Position numbers and translations under genes: made by a program. Under the pieces are notes generated by a model that saw only the letters and a program-made list of their open reading frames with translations, searched no databases and was not told the origin of the DNA. A stretch of 64,000 bases of DNA from JAKALD01 sp963817785. Its GTDB lineage: Bacteria; Pseudomonadota; Gammaproteobacteria; Burkholderiales; SG8-39. The DNA is taken from NCBI GenBank assembly GCA_963817785.1, contig CAWFPL010000008.1:186001-250000 (forward strand), given 5' to 3'. This document shows positions 1-7,714 of this stretch, piece after piece (position 1 is the first letter of the stretch; each line of letters starts with the position of its first letter).

Positions 1-1
1 C

Positions 2-1402
2 CGTTGGGCGCTTCGTAGCAATCCCTCGAGCGGTAACCTGCATCCGACCGAAGGCTACCTGCTCATTGGTGAAGTGCCTGGCCTGTCACCATTCCCGGGT
101 CTTTATCACTATACGGCCAGAGAACATGCGCTGGAACTGCGAGCACAGCTGCCGCAGGAGAGCTTCACGCCACTCTTGGAAGGATTCCCGCGCCATGCCT
201 TCCTGCTCGGCATCACGTCAGTGAACTGGCGGGAGACCTGGAAGTACGGTGAGCGTGCGTTCCGCTACTGTCAGCACGACGTGGGACACGCAATCGGCAG
301 CGCCCGCATTGCGGCCCAGACGCTTGGCTGGCGCATGCTGTTGCTGGACGGTGTGTCGGATGACACGCTGGGTGCCTTGTTGGGCGTCGATCGAGACCAG
401 GATTTCAACGGGGCGGAGCGGGAGCACCCGGATTGCCTCGCTGTTGTCTGGCCGTCCGACCTCGGAGCAGATTTTTCCGCCCGGAAGACGAACACGTTGC
501 CTCTATTCCTTGCGCCTGATGGCATTGGCGAGTCGACGCGGCGAATTTGGCACGGCAAGGCGAACCGGCTGAGTCGAGACGATCCGGTGCGCTGGCAGTA
601 CCTCGAAGAAGTGGAAGTCGCCTCGTGGAAGTCGAGTACCGAGCAGGCGGTCGTCGAGCTCGATCGTGGGAGCAACGCAGGGCGGGTACCGGAGGTTGCT
701 CCGGGCCTCTCAAGCGCCGGACAGTTGATTCGCCAGCGGCGAAGTGCGCTAGCGTTTGACGGCGAGACGTCAATCCCCGTCGACCGTTTCTTTACGATAT
801 TGGCCCGGGTCATGCCACGGGTCGAGCGTGACCTGTGCCAGCGCCCGATGCCCTGGGATATGCTGCCCTGGGAACCGGCCATTCACCTTGCCGTGTTCGT
901 CCATCGAGTGGACGGCCTTGCGTCCGGTCTTTACGTATTGGCTCGCAATGCTGCGAAGATGAGCCCGCTCAGTCAGGCGATGCACCAGCAATTTGCCTGG
1001 ACCCCGCCTCCGGGCTGCCCGGAGGACTTGCCTCTCTTTCTCCTGCAAGAGGGCGATGCCCGGAAAATGGCTGCTCAGGTCAGTTGCGGTCAGGCTATCG
1101 CCGGTGACAGCGCGTTTTCGCTGGGGATGATCGCGGAATTCGAATCAAGCCTGCGGCGCTACGGACCCTGGTTCTACCGAAGGCTTTTTTGGGAGACAGG
1201 CGTAATCGGTCAGGTGCTTTACCTGGAAGCGGAGGCGGCGGGCGTTCGCGCGACCGGAATCGGCTGCTTTTTCGATGACCCCGTCCATCAGGTGCTGGGT
1301 ATAGGTGACGCGGCGTTCCAGTCGCTATATCACTTCACCACCGGTGGACCTGTCGATGATCCTCGCCTGACCACCTTGCCACCCTACGGTCTCGAGCATT
1401 AA
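2..1402 (+). CDS. SagB-type tandem nitroreductase-family protein (5' end outside window)
   Basis: The reading frame is open from base 2. The residues before the first possible GTG (74) include 'PSSGNLHPTEGYL', the hallmark of SagB-type FMN-dependent dehydrogenase domains, so the gene begins upstream of the window and a start at 74 would be false. Two nitroreductase-like halves are visible. The first ends after 'QHDVGHAIGSARIAAQ'. The second starts near 'LIRQRRSALAFDG' (about residue 240 from the window edge) and ends near 'GVRATGIGCFFDDP'. Members of this family bind FMN and oxidise or reduce small molecules or peptide azolines; here no leader peptide or cyclodehydratase is visible, so the substrate is unknown. 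It is the only chromosomal gene seen left of the mobile element, whose tRNA-like junction lies about 125 bp downstream. The family call is firm; the function is not. Confidence 0.85.
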   Translation, partial: RWALRSNPSSGNLHPTEGYLLIGEVPGLSPFPGLYHYTAREHALELRAQLPQESFTPLLEGFPRHAFLLGITSVNWRETWKYGERAFRYCQHDVGHAIGSARIAAQTLGWRMLLLDGVSDDTLGALLGVDRDQDFNGAEREHPDCLAVVWPSDLGADFSARKTNTLPLFLAPDGIGESTRRIWHGKANRLSRDDPVRWQYLEEVEVASWKSSTEQAVVELDRGSNAGRVPEVAPGLSSAGQLIRQRRSALAFDGETSIPVDRFFTILARVMPRVERDLCQRPMPWDMLPWEPAIHLAVFVHRVDGLASGLYVLARNAAKMSPLSQAMHQQFAWTPPPGCPEDLPLFLLQEGDARKMAAQVSCGQAIAGDSAFSLGMIAEFESSLRRYGPWFYRRLFWETGVIGQVLYLEAEAAGVRATGIGCFFDDPVHQVLGIGDAAFQSLYHFTTGGPVDDPRLTTLPPYGLEH

Positions 1403-1527
1403 GTCCGGGACATTCGAACACAAGAAGCGAGCGATCGCGGGATCAATTTCTGCCGGGCACGCCAGCACTCGATGTCCGCCATCGAGCAAGCGCGGTCATT
1501 CGCGATGACCGGCAGTCCGGGGTTTTT

Positions 1528-1556
1528 GTTCGAGCCCTAGTCGGGGAGCCAACTGG
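1528..1556 (+). other. tRNA(Asn)-like 3' end and outer junction of left arm (putative att site)
   Basis: Bases 1528-1551 read GTTCGAGCCC, then TAGTCGGGGAGCCA. This resembles the T-loop, acceptor strand and CCA of a betaproteobacterial tRNA(Asn). The 5' part of a tRNA is absent and the T-stem does not pair, so it is a fragment. The sequence shared with the right arm starts at about 1545 (GGAGCCAACTGG). This marks the outer end of the left arm and a probable integration crossover. The tRNA identity is an inference from memory of the consensus. Confidence 0.5.
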
Positions 1557-3126
1557 ATGCGAAACTGGGCACGCCCGCCAGCGTGCCCGGTTTCTTTGCC
1601 GCCACCGCGTGCGCAAGCGCCGCATAGCTCCCGCGCATCTCAAGCTGCCGGTCCACGACGCGGATTTCGGACACCAGCAGCCGCAGGTATTGCTTGGCAA
1701 AGGGACGGTTCGCGCCGAGCCTCGATTTGAGAGCGCGCCCGAAGGCCTCGACCTGGCTCGCCTTGAGCGCCCTCAGAGGCGTTTCCGCCTGGCGCTTGAG
1801 TCCCGCGATCTCAAGCAGCACCTCCTGCCGCCTCGCCTGCAGCTTGTGCGCGCGTTCCTGAAGCGCCGCATCCAGGGGAAGGTGCCCCGACTCTACCGCC
1901 TCAAAGAGCCGCTCGCTGCGTGACTTCAGCTCGTTGAGTTCTTTGGCGAGTACCTTGAGCCGCGCGTCCTGCTCCGAATGCGTGTTCCGCATCCGCTCGC
2001 GCGCCCCGGCGATCATGGACTTCAGCCGCTGCGGCGTGAACACCTTTTCGGCCAGGGCCTTGAGCACCAGCTCGTCGAGCTTCTCCATCGGGATGTTGCC
2101 GCTCAGGCAGCGCGTATTGCCCTTCGCAATGCGCGTCTGGCATTTGTAGTAGCGATACCGTCCGCCTTTGCCGGTCGCAAGCGTCATCCCGGCCCCGCAA
2201 TGCCCGCACTTGAGAAGGCCGGTAAGCAGCGTGGGCGAGTTCACCACCCGCGGCGGCACCTTGGCCGGGGCGCGCGCCGCACGCAGCGCCTGCGCCCGCC
2301 TGTAGGTGCCTGCGTCGATGATCGGCTCGACGGCCACCCGGACCCACTCCGTTTCGGCCTTCACCTCGCCCGTCTTGTTGCTCGTGCGGTTAAAAACGTA
2401 CTCGCCGCAGTAGGCGCTATTGGCGAGGAGGTTATGCACCTTGCCACGCGTCCACTTCTGACCCCGCAGACTCACGCCCTGGTCATTGAGAATCGCCGCA
2501 ATGCCCTTCTCCCCGAGCGACGCACCCTTGTGGCCGTCCAGGTACAGATCGAACACCTTGCACACGATGGCTGCCTCGGCGGGGTCGATCTCCAGGCGCT
2601 TCTTCTTGCCCTTGCGGCCCGTCGCCTCCGTCTCCACCGTCCTATAGCCAAAGGGCGGTCGAGAGCCGTTGAAATAGCCCTGCCGGGCGTTTTCCTTCAT
2701 CGCCCGCAGCGTGTGCTTGCCGTTCTCCTTGCTCTGGTACTCGTCGAACAGGCTAAAGATCGTGCGGGCCATCTCGCCCGCCGGGTCGTCGCTCGTTTGC
2801 TGCGTGATCGAGATGACCTTTACCCCAGCGCGCTTGAGCGTGCGTTCGTAGCTGAGGAATTGAAACAGATCCCGGAAGAACCGCGAGCGGCTATGAACGA
2901 TGATCGCCTCGTAGGGAGACGGCTCTAGCGTCGCCTCCGCAATCATCTGCTGGAACACCGGCCGCCGGTCGTCAGTGGCCGAAGCCCCAAGCTCCACGTA
3001 TTCCACGGCGACCGCGAGGCCATGGCCCTTGCACCAGTCCCGCATCTGGCGGAGCTGGTCGGGGATCGAGAGATCCTTTTCAGCCTGCTTCGTCGTCGAT
3101 ACCCGAGCGTACAGCGCGACGGCCAT
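1537..3126 (-). CDS. Large serine recombinase, copy A
   Basis: 529 aa, start ATG 3126 after a GGAAAGGAAAGGAC-like purine run. The N-terminal resolvase domain (about 3-150) has 'YARVSTTKQAEK' with the nucleophilic Ser, 'DQLRQMRDW' and 'VHSRSRFFRD'. It is followed by the recombinase domain (about 165-260, 'RPPFGYR', 'WTRGKVHNLL'), a zinc ribbon (about 285-340, 'LLKCGHCGAGM' and the later Cys pair) and a coiled coil (about 360-420). This is the large serine integrase architecture, catalysing unidirectional attP x attB recombination. It is the last gene of a leftward operon. The final residues and the TAG stop (1537-1539) lie in the tRNA-like flank beyond the repeat end, so the C-terminus differs from that of copy B. 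An upstream non-ATG start (3156) is possible but less likely. Confidence 0.93.
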   Translation of the reverse strand: MAVALYARVSTTKQAEKDLSIPDQLRQMRDWCKGHGLAVAVEYVELGASATDDRRPVFQQMIAEATLEPSPYEAIIVHSRSRFFRDLFQFLSYERTLKRAGVKVISITQQTSDDPAGEMARTIFSLFDEYQSKENGKHTLRAMKENARQGYFNGSRPPFGYRTVETEATGRKGKKKRLEIDPAEAAIVCKVFDLYLDGHKGASLGEKGIAAILNDQGVSLRGQKWTRGKVHNLLANSAYCGEYVFNRTSNKTGEVKAETEWVRVAVEPIIDAGTYRRAQALRAARAPAKVPPRVVNSPTLLTGLLKCGHCGAGMTLATGKGGRYRYYKCQTRIAKGNTRCLSGNIPMEKLDELVLKALAEKVFTPQRLKSMIAGARERMRNTHSEQDARLKVLAKELNELKSRSERLFEAVESGHLPLDAALQERAHKLQARRQEVLLEIAGLKRQAETPLRALKASQVEAFGRALKSRLGANRPFAKQYLRLLVSEIRVVDRQLEMRGSYAALAHAVAAKKPGTLAGVPSFASSWLPD

Positions 3127-3283
3127 GTCCTTTCCTTTCCACTGTGTCCCCGCCAATCCGCAGCTCGGCGAGGAGTTCCGGCAACACGGAGTAAATCAAG
3201 ACCAGTTCCGCCTCCGACACCTTCGATTCGTCGAACCCTTCCCGATACCGAATTGCGAGTTTATCGGAATCCGTAATGGGCAC
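3080..3283 (-). CDS. Small conserved protein of the Rep/recombinase element (67 aa), copy A
   Basis: Begins with GTG at 3283, preceded by a strong AGGAGG about 10 nt upstream, and overlaps the start of the recombinase gene by 47 nt in another frame. It reads 'MPITDSDKLAIRYREGF' and then 'ELVLIYSVLPELLAELRIG'. The copy at 17481-17684 has the same length and near-identical sequence, and the differences are mostly substitutions that keep the frame, which supports real coding. No domain is recognised. Position before the integrase suggests a small accessory factor (excisionase-like or regulator), but that is a guess from context. Confidence 0.6.
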   Translation of the reverse strand: MPITDSDKLAIRYREGFDESKVSEAELVLIYSVLPELLAELRIGGDTVERKGHGRRAVRSGIDDEAG

Positions 3284-3289
3284 GCATGG

Positions 3290-3517
3290 TCAACCTCCTT
3301 TCTTTGCGGTGTGGGCCTGCCCGTGCCCTATCCTATCCTTGTGCTCTTCGCGAAACACCCGTTCCAACTCCGACTCCAAGCCGCTACGCCCGAACTCGTC
3401 CAGGACGAGCTTACGAAACGCTGCGAACTGGCCGGGCGCAAGCGCCAGCTCGCCGAATTCCAGGATGCGCTTCATCCGCGGTTTGATGAGGCCGAGGAGC
3501 GTATCGAGATCGATCAT
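3290..3517 (-). CDS. Small conserved protein of the element (75 aa), copy A
   Basis: ATG at 3517 overlaps the Rep stop codon (ATGA), implying translational coupling to rep. It reads 'MIDLDTLLGLIKPRMKR' and then 'FRKLVLDEFGRSGLESEL'. Copy B (17248-17436) is shorter, 62 aa, because a TAG follows 'EEHKDR', so the last 13 residues here are dispensable or non-conserved. It is charged, with predicted helices and no recognised domain. It lies between rep and the 67-aa gene in both arms. Function unknown. Confidence 0.6.
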   Translation of the reverse strand: MIDLDTLLGLIKPRMKRILEFGELALAPGQFAAFRKLVLDEFGRSGLESELERVFREEHKDRIGHGQAHTAKKGG

Positions 3518-4653
3518 TGGCCAAGCTGCACGCACTGGATGCGCTTTGTCACATCGAGCCGCCAGGTGAGCTCGTCGTGCACCCTGCACAGCAAGCGTTG
3601 CAGCTCGGTGAGGGCCTTGTCATGGGGCATGCTGACCTGCCTTCGCTGCACGCAGCGCAGCGCCGCGAGCTGCTTGAGGTATCCGTTCAAGCTCAGGCCA
3701 ATGCGGGCGATGCGCTCCTCGATTTGCCGCATCGGGTCGATGGCGCGATAGACCCCTTCGGCCTTGAATCGCTCGATTTGCCCCTGAAGATCGCGCCACA
3801 GCGGATGCAACGGCCAGCGCGAGCGGTTGCGGTCGCGCGTGCGTTTGCGCAGCGTGTCGTGCTCCGCGGCGAGGTAGCGCAGCAGCTCGCCCGCCTGGGC
3901 GTTCAGCTCGGCATAGGTACGGATCCCGAAGCGGCGCAGGACCTCTTTACGAACCTGCCATTCGATGCGCCAGACGTCGCGGTCCTCACCCCACAGCTCG
4001 AAGAGCCAGACCTTCTCGCTTTGCTCAAAGATCTCGGCCACCTTGTCGTAGACGCGCAGCACCACCTCGTCCCGGCCGAAGGTGAAGGTCTGAACCGTGC
4101 CGTTTGCACGATGTTGACTATCTTTCGTCGCGAGGCTGACAAACGCGTCCTCGTCGAAGTCCACCACGGGGAGGTGGTAATCGAAACAGAAGTCCACCCG
4201 CGAAAGCGTTTCCGGCCTGACGGGGGCGAATCCAATCCCCGCGGCCCATGCGAGAAACCGCCGATGGAGCGCCTCGGCGGGCTCGCGCCAGAGCGCCTCG
4301 CTGCGGCAGGTGACGTAAAACGAGGGGTTGTTGAATTCCCCCAACTCGATGCGATAGTCGGCGTTGCTGAGCACGAACGGATAGCCCGAGGCGCTGCCGT
4401 GCGGGGCGAGCAGGAACTCCATGTCGCCGAGCTGGATCGGCTGCGGCTCGGGGGTCCTTGCCTCGCGTAGGCTCTCCCGCTGCGCGCGAAGTTGCACGAA
4501 GTCGATTTGCGCTTGGCCCCGAGGCAGCAAGTAGTAGGCGCACTGGATCGTGTCGATCCCGTGCAGCAGCAACCGCGGAGCGGGCGCCTTCGCTCGCTTC
4601 GAGGGAACCGCAGCCGCCTTACTCGGTGTCGTCCTCGTCGTCTTCAAGGCCAA
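3514..4653 (-). CDS. Putative replication initiation protein (Rep_trans-like), copy A
   Basis: About 379 aa. It carries 'SRVDFCFDYHLP' (near residue 165), 'VVLRVYDKVAEIFEQ' (near 210) and 'WRIEWQVRKEVLRRFGI' (near 245). This series resembles the RxDxxxD, YxKxxE and RxExxR signatures of Rep_trans/RstA-type replication initiation factors, which nick a double-strand origin in rolling-circle replication. The likely start is TTG 4653, after GAGGAAGG, inside the 3' end of the upstream zinc-finger gene in a different frame. Copy B has TCG there, so the next in-frame TTG (4647) may be the true start in both. ATGA overlap with the following small gene shows operon structure. The family call is by motif only; a nicking or mobilisation protein is the main alternative. 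Confidence 0.55.
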   Translation of the reverse strand: MALKTTRTTPSKAAAVPSKRAKAPAPRLLLHGIDTIQCAYYLLPRGQAQIDFVQLRAQRESLREARTPEPQPIQLGDMEFLLAPHGSASGYPFVLSNADYRIELGEFNNPSFYVTCRSEALWREPAEALHRRFLAWAAGIGFAPVRPETLSRVDFCFDYHLPVVDFDEDAFVSLATKDSQHRANGTVQTFTFGRDEVVLRVYDKVAEIFEQSEKVWLFELWGEDRDVWRIEWQVRKEVLRRFGIRTYAELNAQAGELLRYLAAEHDTLRKRTRDRNRSRWPLHPLWRDLQGQIERFKAEGVYRAIDPMRQIEERIARIGLSLNGYLKQLAALRCVQRRQVSMPHDKALTELQRLLCRVHDELTWRLDVTKRIQCVQLGQ

Positions 4654-5515
4654 TCCCTTCCTCGTCCAGAATCTCATCCACCCACGCCCGCACCTCGGTG
4701 CGCGATTCATCCCCGGTCAGCGCCTTGAGCTCCTCGGTCACCACCGATTCAATGCGCCAGCGCTCGGATAAGTCCAGGTCCTCGATCGCCTCCAGCTCCT
4801 GCTCGGCGTACTCCAGGCCGTAACGCTGCAGTGCCTGCTGTCGCTGCGTGCGGGCCGCGGTCGCGTTCTGGCGCGCGAGCGCTTCGCCGTGGAGCCGGTC
4901 CCGGACTCCTTCGGCGATCTGCACCAGCTCTGCCTGAGGTAGCTCTTCGATAGGCAACGGAGCGAGCGCACGCTCGATCGCCTGGAGGATCTGCGCCTTG
5001 AGTTCCGTACTCAGGCGGTAACTGGCGGGCCAACGCTCCACGACGGCCTGCTTGGTGTCCTGGATAATCTGACGGCGCTTGGCCTTGTGCCGCTCCTTGG
5101 CTTCCTCGGCCCGGCGGCGCGATTCCGCCTCCAGGGCAGCGCTCGCCCGGGCGGCCTCGCGCTCGCGCTCGGGGGCGGCCCGAGCCGCGGCCTCGCGCGC
5201 CTGCTGCTCGGCCGCTGCGCGACGGCTCGCGTTCTCGCGGGCGTCCAGCTCCCCGTGCGCCTGGCGGATCTCGCGCAGCGTCAGGCGAAGCTTCTCCGCC
5301 GACACCTGCTGGCGCATCTTGGTCACGGGGTCGAAGTCCTCGGCTGGCAGATCAAAGGACGCGCCCGCCGGGGACTGCGTAGGCATGCCGCCGGCTGCCT
5401 CAGGCAGGAGCGCTTGCCTAGGGGCTCTGCCTAGATAGGCAGCGCATGCCTTGAGGTGCGCGCGCACGCCTTGCCTGCTGCCGAATTCCTGTCCGCAGAA
5501 GCGGCATACCGCCAT
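4619..5515 (-). CDS. C2H2-like zinc-finger / coiled-coil protein, copy A
   Basis: 298 aa. The N-terminus 'MAVCRFCGQEFGSRQ' followed by 'VRAHLKAC' forms a C-x2-C...H-x-K-x-C finger within the first 25 residues. A linker follows, then a long Ala/Glu/Arg-rich coiled coil (about 85-150), a basic patch ('KERHKAKRRQIIQDTKQAV'), helical segments and an acidic tail ending 'LEDDEDDTE'. Copy B (12461-13357) has the same length with scattered substitutions. It sits between the 291-aa gene and rep, and its 3' end overlaps the rep start. DNA-binding plus oligomerisation would fit an origin-binding or partition-like role, but this is inferred from architecture and neighbours; no named family is recognised. 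Confidence 0.7.
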   Translation of the reverse strand: MAVCRFCGQEFGSRQGVRAHLKACAAYLGRAPRQALLPEAAGGMPTQSPAGASFDLPAEDFDPVTKMRQQVSAEKLRLTLREIRQAHGELDARENASRRAAAEQQAREAAARAAPEREREAARASAALEAESRRRAEEAKERHKAKRRQIIQDTKQAVVERWPASYRLSTELKAQILQAIERALAPLPIEELPQAELVQIAEGVRDRLHGEALARQNATAARTQRQQALQRYGLEYAEQELEAIEDLDLSERWRIESVVTEELKALTGDESRTEVRAWVDEILDEEGIGLEDDEDDTE

Positions 5516-5685
5516 GACCCATGCCCTCGAAGCTGAAGCGACCGCTTTCCCATTTCGAGAAAGCCGCCGGGGCGAGGCCCTATGGGCCCGCCCCGCGGCG
5601 CACCGCGTTCAGTTGTCCCGACTCAGTGCGGGTGGCTGCGGTGCAGCGCTGAATCTGCGGCGCTTCGGCGATGGCGTCAAAGCAA

Positions 5686-6561
5686 TTAACCTCCCTCTTG
5701 CACGGGGGGTTTGCTCCGGGGCGCGGGTTTTTCTACTGCGTCGAGCAGGGGTCGAAGATCGGCGTGGTGCCAGCCAGCTTGTCGCAGCGCGATGCGAAGC
5801 ACCTCCTTGAATGGGCCGCGGCGCAGCGATGACAAGCGCGCGCCGAATCCCGCTTTGGCGAGCTTGTGAAATTCGACGACGAAGCCCTGCGCGCGCGGGG
5901 TGCGCGGCCGCCCACCGCTAGAATTGCGTGACACCGGGATAGATGCGGCATACGACAGCAGGCTTTGAAGCTTCGGAAGATTCTTCTCGAATTGGCCAAG
6001 CGATTCCAGTGGGTCGGGATATCTGATTCTGATTCCATGCAAATGCGTTGGCCTGCTTTCCAGTACCGAGCTCCAGGCCGCGGATAGCCGCGTGTGGCCA
6101 GGGAAATATTCGCGAGCCTTTGCATAGGCGGCGATCAGCTCTTCCGCCTTCTTCTTGGCGCGCTCAAGATGCGTAATCGCCTCGCGCTCACTGCGCAGCG
6201 TGTCTCGATCTTGTAAGCGCAAGATCTGGTACGTGCCGATCAGACGCACCAGCTCATCGATGAAGGGTTCGCTATTTGCCGTGAGCTCCGATCTATCCAG
6301 CAATGCGGCAATTTCCAGGCGAACCTGCGGCGGCATTTGGTAGCTGAGCCGCTGCACCCCGACGCCTGATAGTGCGCCAACGTAAGTGACTGAAGGCGTC
6401 TGTTCGGGCGGATTTATCGAAGCAGCGGCAGGTGAGCTGTCGGATGAGAAATCCGGCATTGGACTGCCGGTCGCTGATGGTGTGGCACCGGACCTATCAG
6501 AAGGTCCTTTGATGCGTGCTTGGGCAGCCCGCTTGACTCTCACCGGCTTCGACTTTCGCAT
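5686..6561 (-). CDS. Conserved element protein of unknown function (291 aa), copy A
   Basis: Start ATG 6561, with GGGAGGG about 9 nt upstream; an in-frame TTG two codons earlier is possible. It has a basic N-terminus ('MRKSKPVRVKRAAQAR'), a low-complexity Ser/Pro stretch to about residue 60, then a folded region with 'PPQVRLEIAALLDRSEL', a charged helix around 'SEREAITHLERAKKKAEEL', and a C-terminal basic segment 'SSLRRGPFKEVLRIALRQAGW'. It is the first gene of the leftward operon, immediately after the nested palindrome. Copy B (11412-12290) is conserved in length. No known domain is recognised. The basic ends suggest nucleic-acid binding; a role at the adjacent palindrome is only an inference. 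Confidence 0.65.
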   Translation of the reverse strand: MRKSKPVRVKRAAQARIKGPSDRSGATPSATGSPMPDFSSDSSPAAASINPPEQTPSVTYVGALSGVGVQRLSYQMPPQVRLEIAALLDRSELTANSEPFIDELVRLIGTYQILRLQDRDTLRSEREAITHLERAKKKAEELIAAYAKAREYFPGHTRLSAAWSSVLESRPTHLHGIRIRYPDPLESLGQFEKNLPKLQSLLSYAASIPVSRNSSGGRPRTPRAQGFVVEFHKLAKAGFGARLSSLRRGPFKEVLRIALRQAGWHHADLRPLLDAVEKPAPRSKPPVQEGG

Positions 6562-6632
6562 GTGCAAAGCCCTCCCTTCGAGCCGCTAAACGCCGCAAGA
6601 CCCTATCCCATGCCGCATGACGGCTGCCCTGG

Positions 6633-6806
6633 ACGGCGGCCCTTGACTGTGGGGCCCGGGCGCCTGTGTTGGCCGCTTGCGACCTTGCCGGGGTGCCCTG
6701 CGGGCACCCCGCGCAAGCTCGCTTGACGCTAACACAGGCGCCTACCCTCAGATCAAGGGCCGCCGTAGAATGTATCCGTAGCCCCCCGTGTTACACGAAC
6801 GGGGGC
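6633..6806. repeat. 134-bp nested palindrome plus hairpin at inner end of left arm (possible origin)
   Basis: Perfect paired arms are nested around one centre: 14 bp (6633-6646 with 6753-6766, ACGGCGGCCCTTGA), 12 bp (6659-6670 with 6731-6742, GGCGCCTGTGTT), 6 bp (GCTTGC with GCAAGC) and a 9-bp inner hairpin GGGGTGCCC-tgc-GGGCACCCC (6690-6710). Sequences between the arms also mostly pair. A further hairpin around GTGTTACACG follows at about 6781-6806, where homology to the right arm stops. The same 134-bp structure is at 11207-11340. Next to an operon with a Rep-like gene, a double-strand origin or processing site is plausible; a structured RNA or a recombination end are alternatives. Confidence 0.7.
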
Positions 6807-6827
6807 CAAACGCCGCAGACCAATCAT

Positions 6828-7625
6828 ATGACCGTGCTGATTATTGCTGTCCTCTGCGTGGTGATTGCATATGCGTTGCTGAAATATATGCTCTACGCCC
6901 GCCGATACTCGGCCGCACTCAACGTAGTGCTAGCAAAAGTTACATTCGAGCGACTGCTCCCGACCAAGCAGGCTGAGGTCAATTCGAAAGCACACGAGAT
7001 CCTGGCCCGTCTAATGACGCGCCCCCCGGAGACCTTCGAGACAGAGGTACATCGCTTTGGTTGGTACGCCCTCGCAATGGCCGAGTTAGGAATTCAGCCT
7101 GCATTTGAGGAACCGAGGTGGATCCTTATACCTAATCCCTTCCTCGCCGTTGTCCCTGGCGATCCAGCCTTTAAGAGAATTGTTAAATACTTGAAGCGCA
7201 AGTATGGCATCGATATCCAATTGAAGAACGAGAAGTGCCCCGAGATTAAAGTCGAGGAGAAACCGAAACCGGCAGGGCCGAGAAACCGCACGTACTTGGA
7301 CGAATTTAATGAGGTCGCCGGTAGCGTTATAGTGGGTGGTTACCGGACAATCGCATCGCGGCAAGGATGCGCCCCGTCGGCAAGAACAACGGATGAAAAG
7401 ATCGTTCAAATTTACGTCCAGGTCGGCAGCGCATTTCAGGAGGCTGCCAAACAGCGTGGCGAGCACATTCCCGCACAAGTACTTAACTTCGTCGTGCTGC
7501 ATTTCTTGCAGCTTTATGAAACGGCAGACGAGCAAATGTTTCATGAACACCTACGCTACGAGATCGCGAACTATCTGAAATCTGGGCTCCGCACTGACTA
7601 CCAGCGTGAGCTTCCCTTGATTTAG
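6828..7625 (+). CDS. Membrane-anchored protein of unknown function (265 aa)
   Basis: First cargo gene between the arms. The ATG at 6828 begins 'MTVLIIAVLCVVIAYALLKY', one N-terminal membrane segment, followed by a basic residue cluster and a soluble domain. An in-frame upstream start at 6666 would read through the palindrome and is rejected. The soluble part includes 'HRFGWYALAMAELGIQP' and a C-terminal helical section with 'DEKIVQIYVQVGSAFQEA'. No family is recognised. Only 22 bp separate the start from the inner end of the left arm, so it may be expressed from the palindrome region. Topology (short periplasmic N-terminus, cytoplasmic body) is a guess. Confidence 0.65.
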   Translation: MTVLIIAVLCVVIAYALLKYMLYARRYSAALNVVLAKVTFERLLPTKQAEVNSKAHEILARLMTRPPETFETEVHRFGWYALAMAELGIQPAFEEPRWILIPNPFLAVVPGDPAFKRIVKYLKRKYGIDIQLKNEKCPEIKVEEKPKPAGPRNRTYLDEFNEVAGSVIVGGYRTIASRQGCAPSARTTDEKIVQIYVQVGSAFQEAAKQRGEHIPAQVLNFVVLHFLQLYETADEQMFHEHLRYEIANYLKSGLRTDYQRELPLI

Positions 7626-7714
7626 ACGGCCGCATCGAGCGCAAATCGACCTTCGTCTACGCGACCGAGTTATCCGACCTTTGGCCCGGCTATTACACGC
7701 AGAGGGCTCTGACA

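Larger units (their letters stand above)
1545..6806. repeat. Left arm of large inverted repeat (serine-recombinase/Rep element, copy A)
   Basis: This 5.3-kb arm is repeated in inverted orientation at 11167-19219, once the IS21-family insertion there is discounted. Gene order and protein lengths match one to one (unknown 291/292 aa, zinc finger 298/298 aa, Rep, two small proteins, recombinase), and protein identity is high by eye but not complete. Outer identity stops at the tRNA-like junction near 1545. Inner identity stops just after the hairpin ending near 6806. All six genes of this copy appear open. Confidence 0.85.

Noticed and set aside
1..1402. Azole/thiazole-modified peptide (SagB) biosynthesis cluster
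   Set aside because: Only the dehydrogenase-like gene is visible and no cyclodehydratase, protease or precursor peptide lies in the window; SagB-type domains also occur outside such clusters.
1978..2928. Rightward open frame of 316 codons
   Set aside because: Antisense to serine recombinase copy A; Arg/Leu/His-rich translation with no family similarity.
6666..6827. Upstream start (6666) for the 265-aa membrane-anchored protein
   Set aside because: It would translate through the 134-bp palindrome, and the same sequence in the right arm gives a similar meaningless peptide (from about 11307 leftward), so the ATG at 6828 is preferred.
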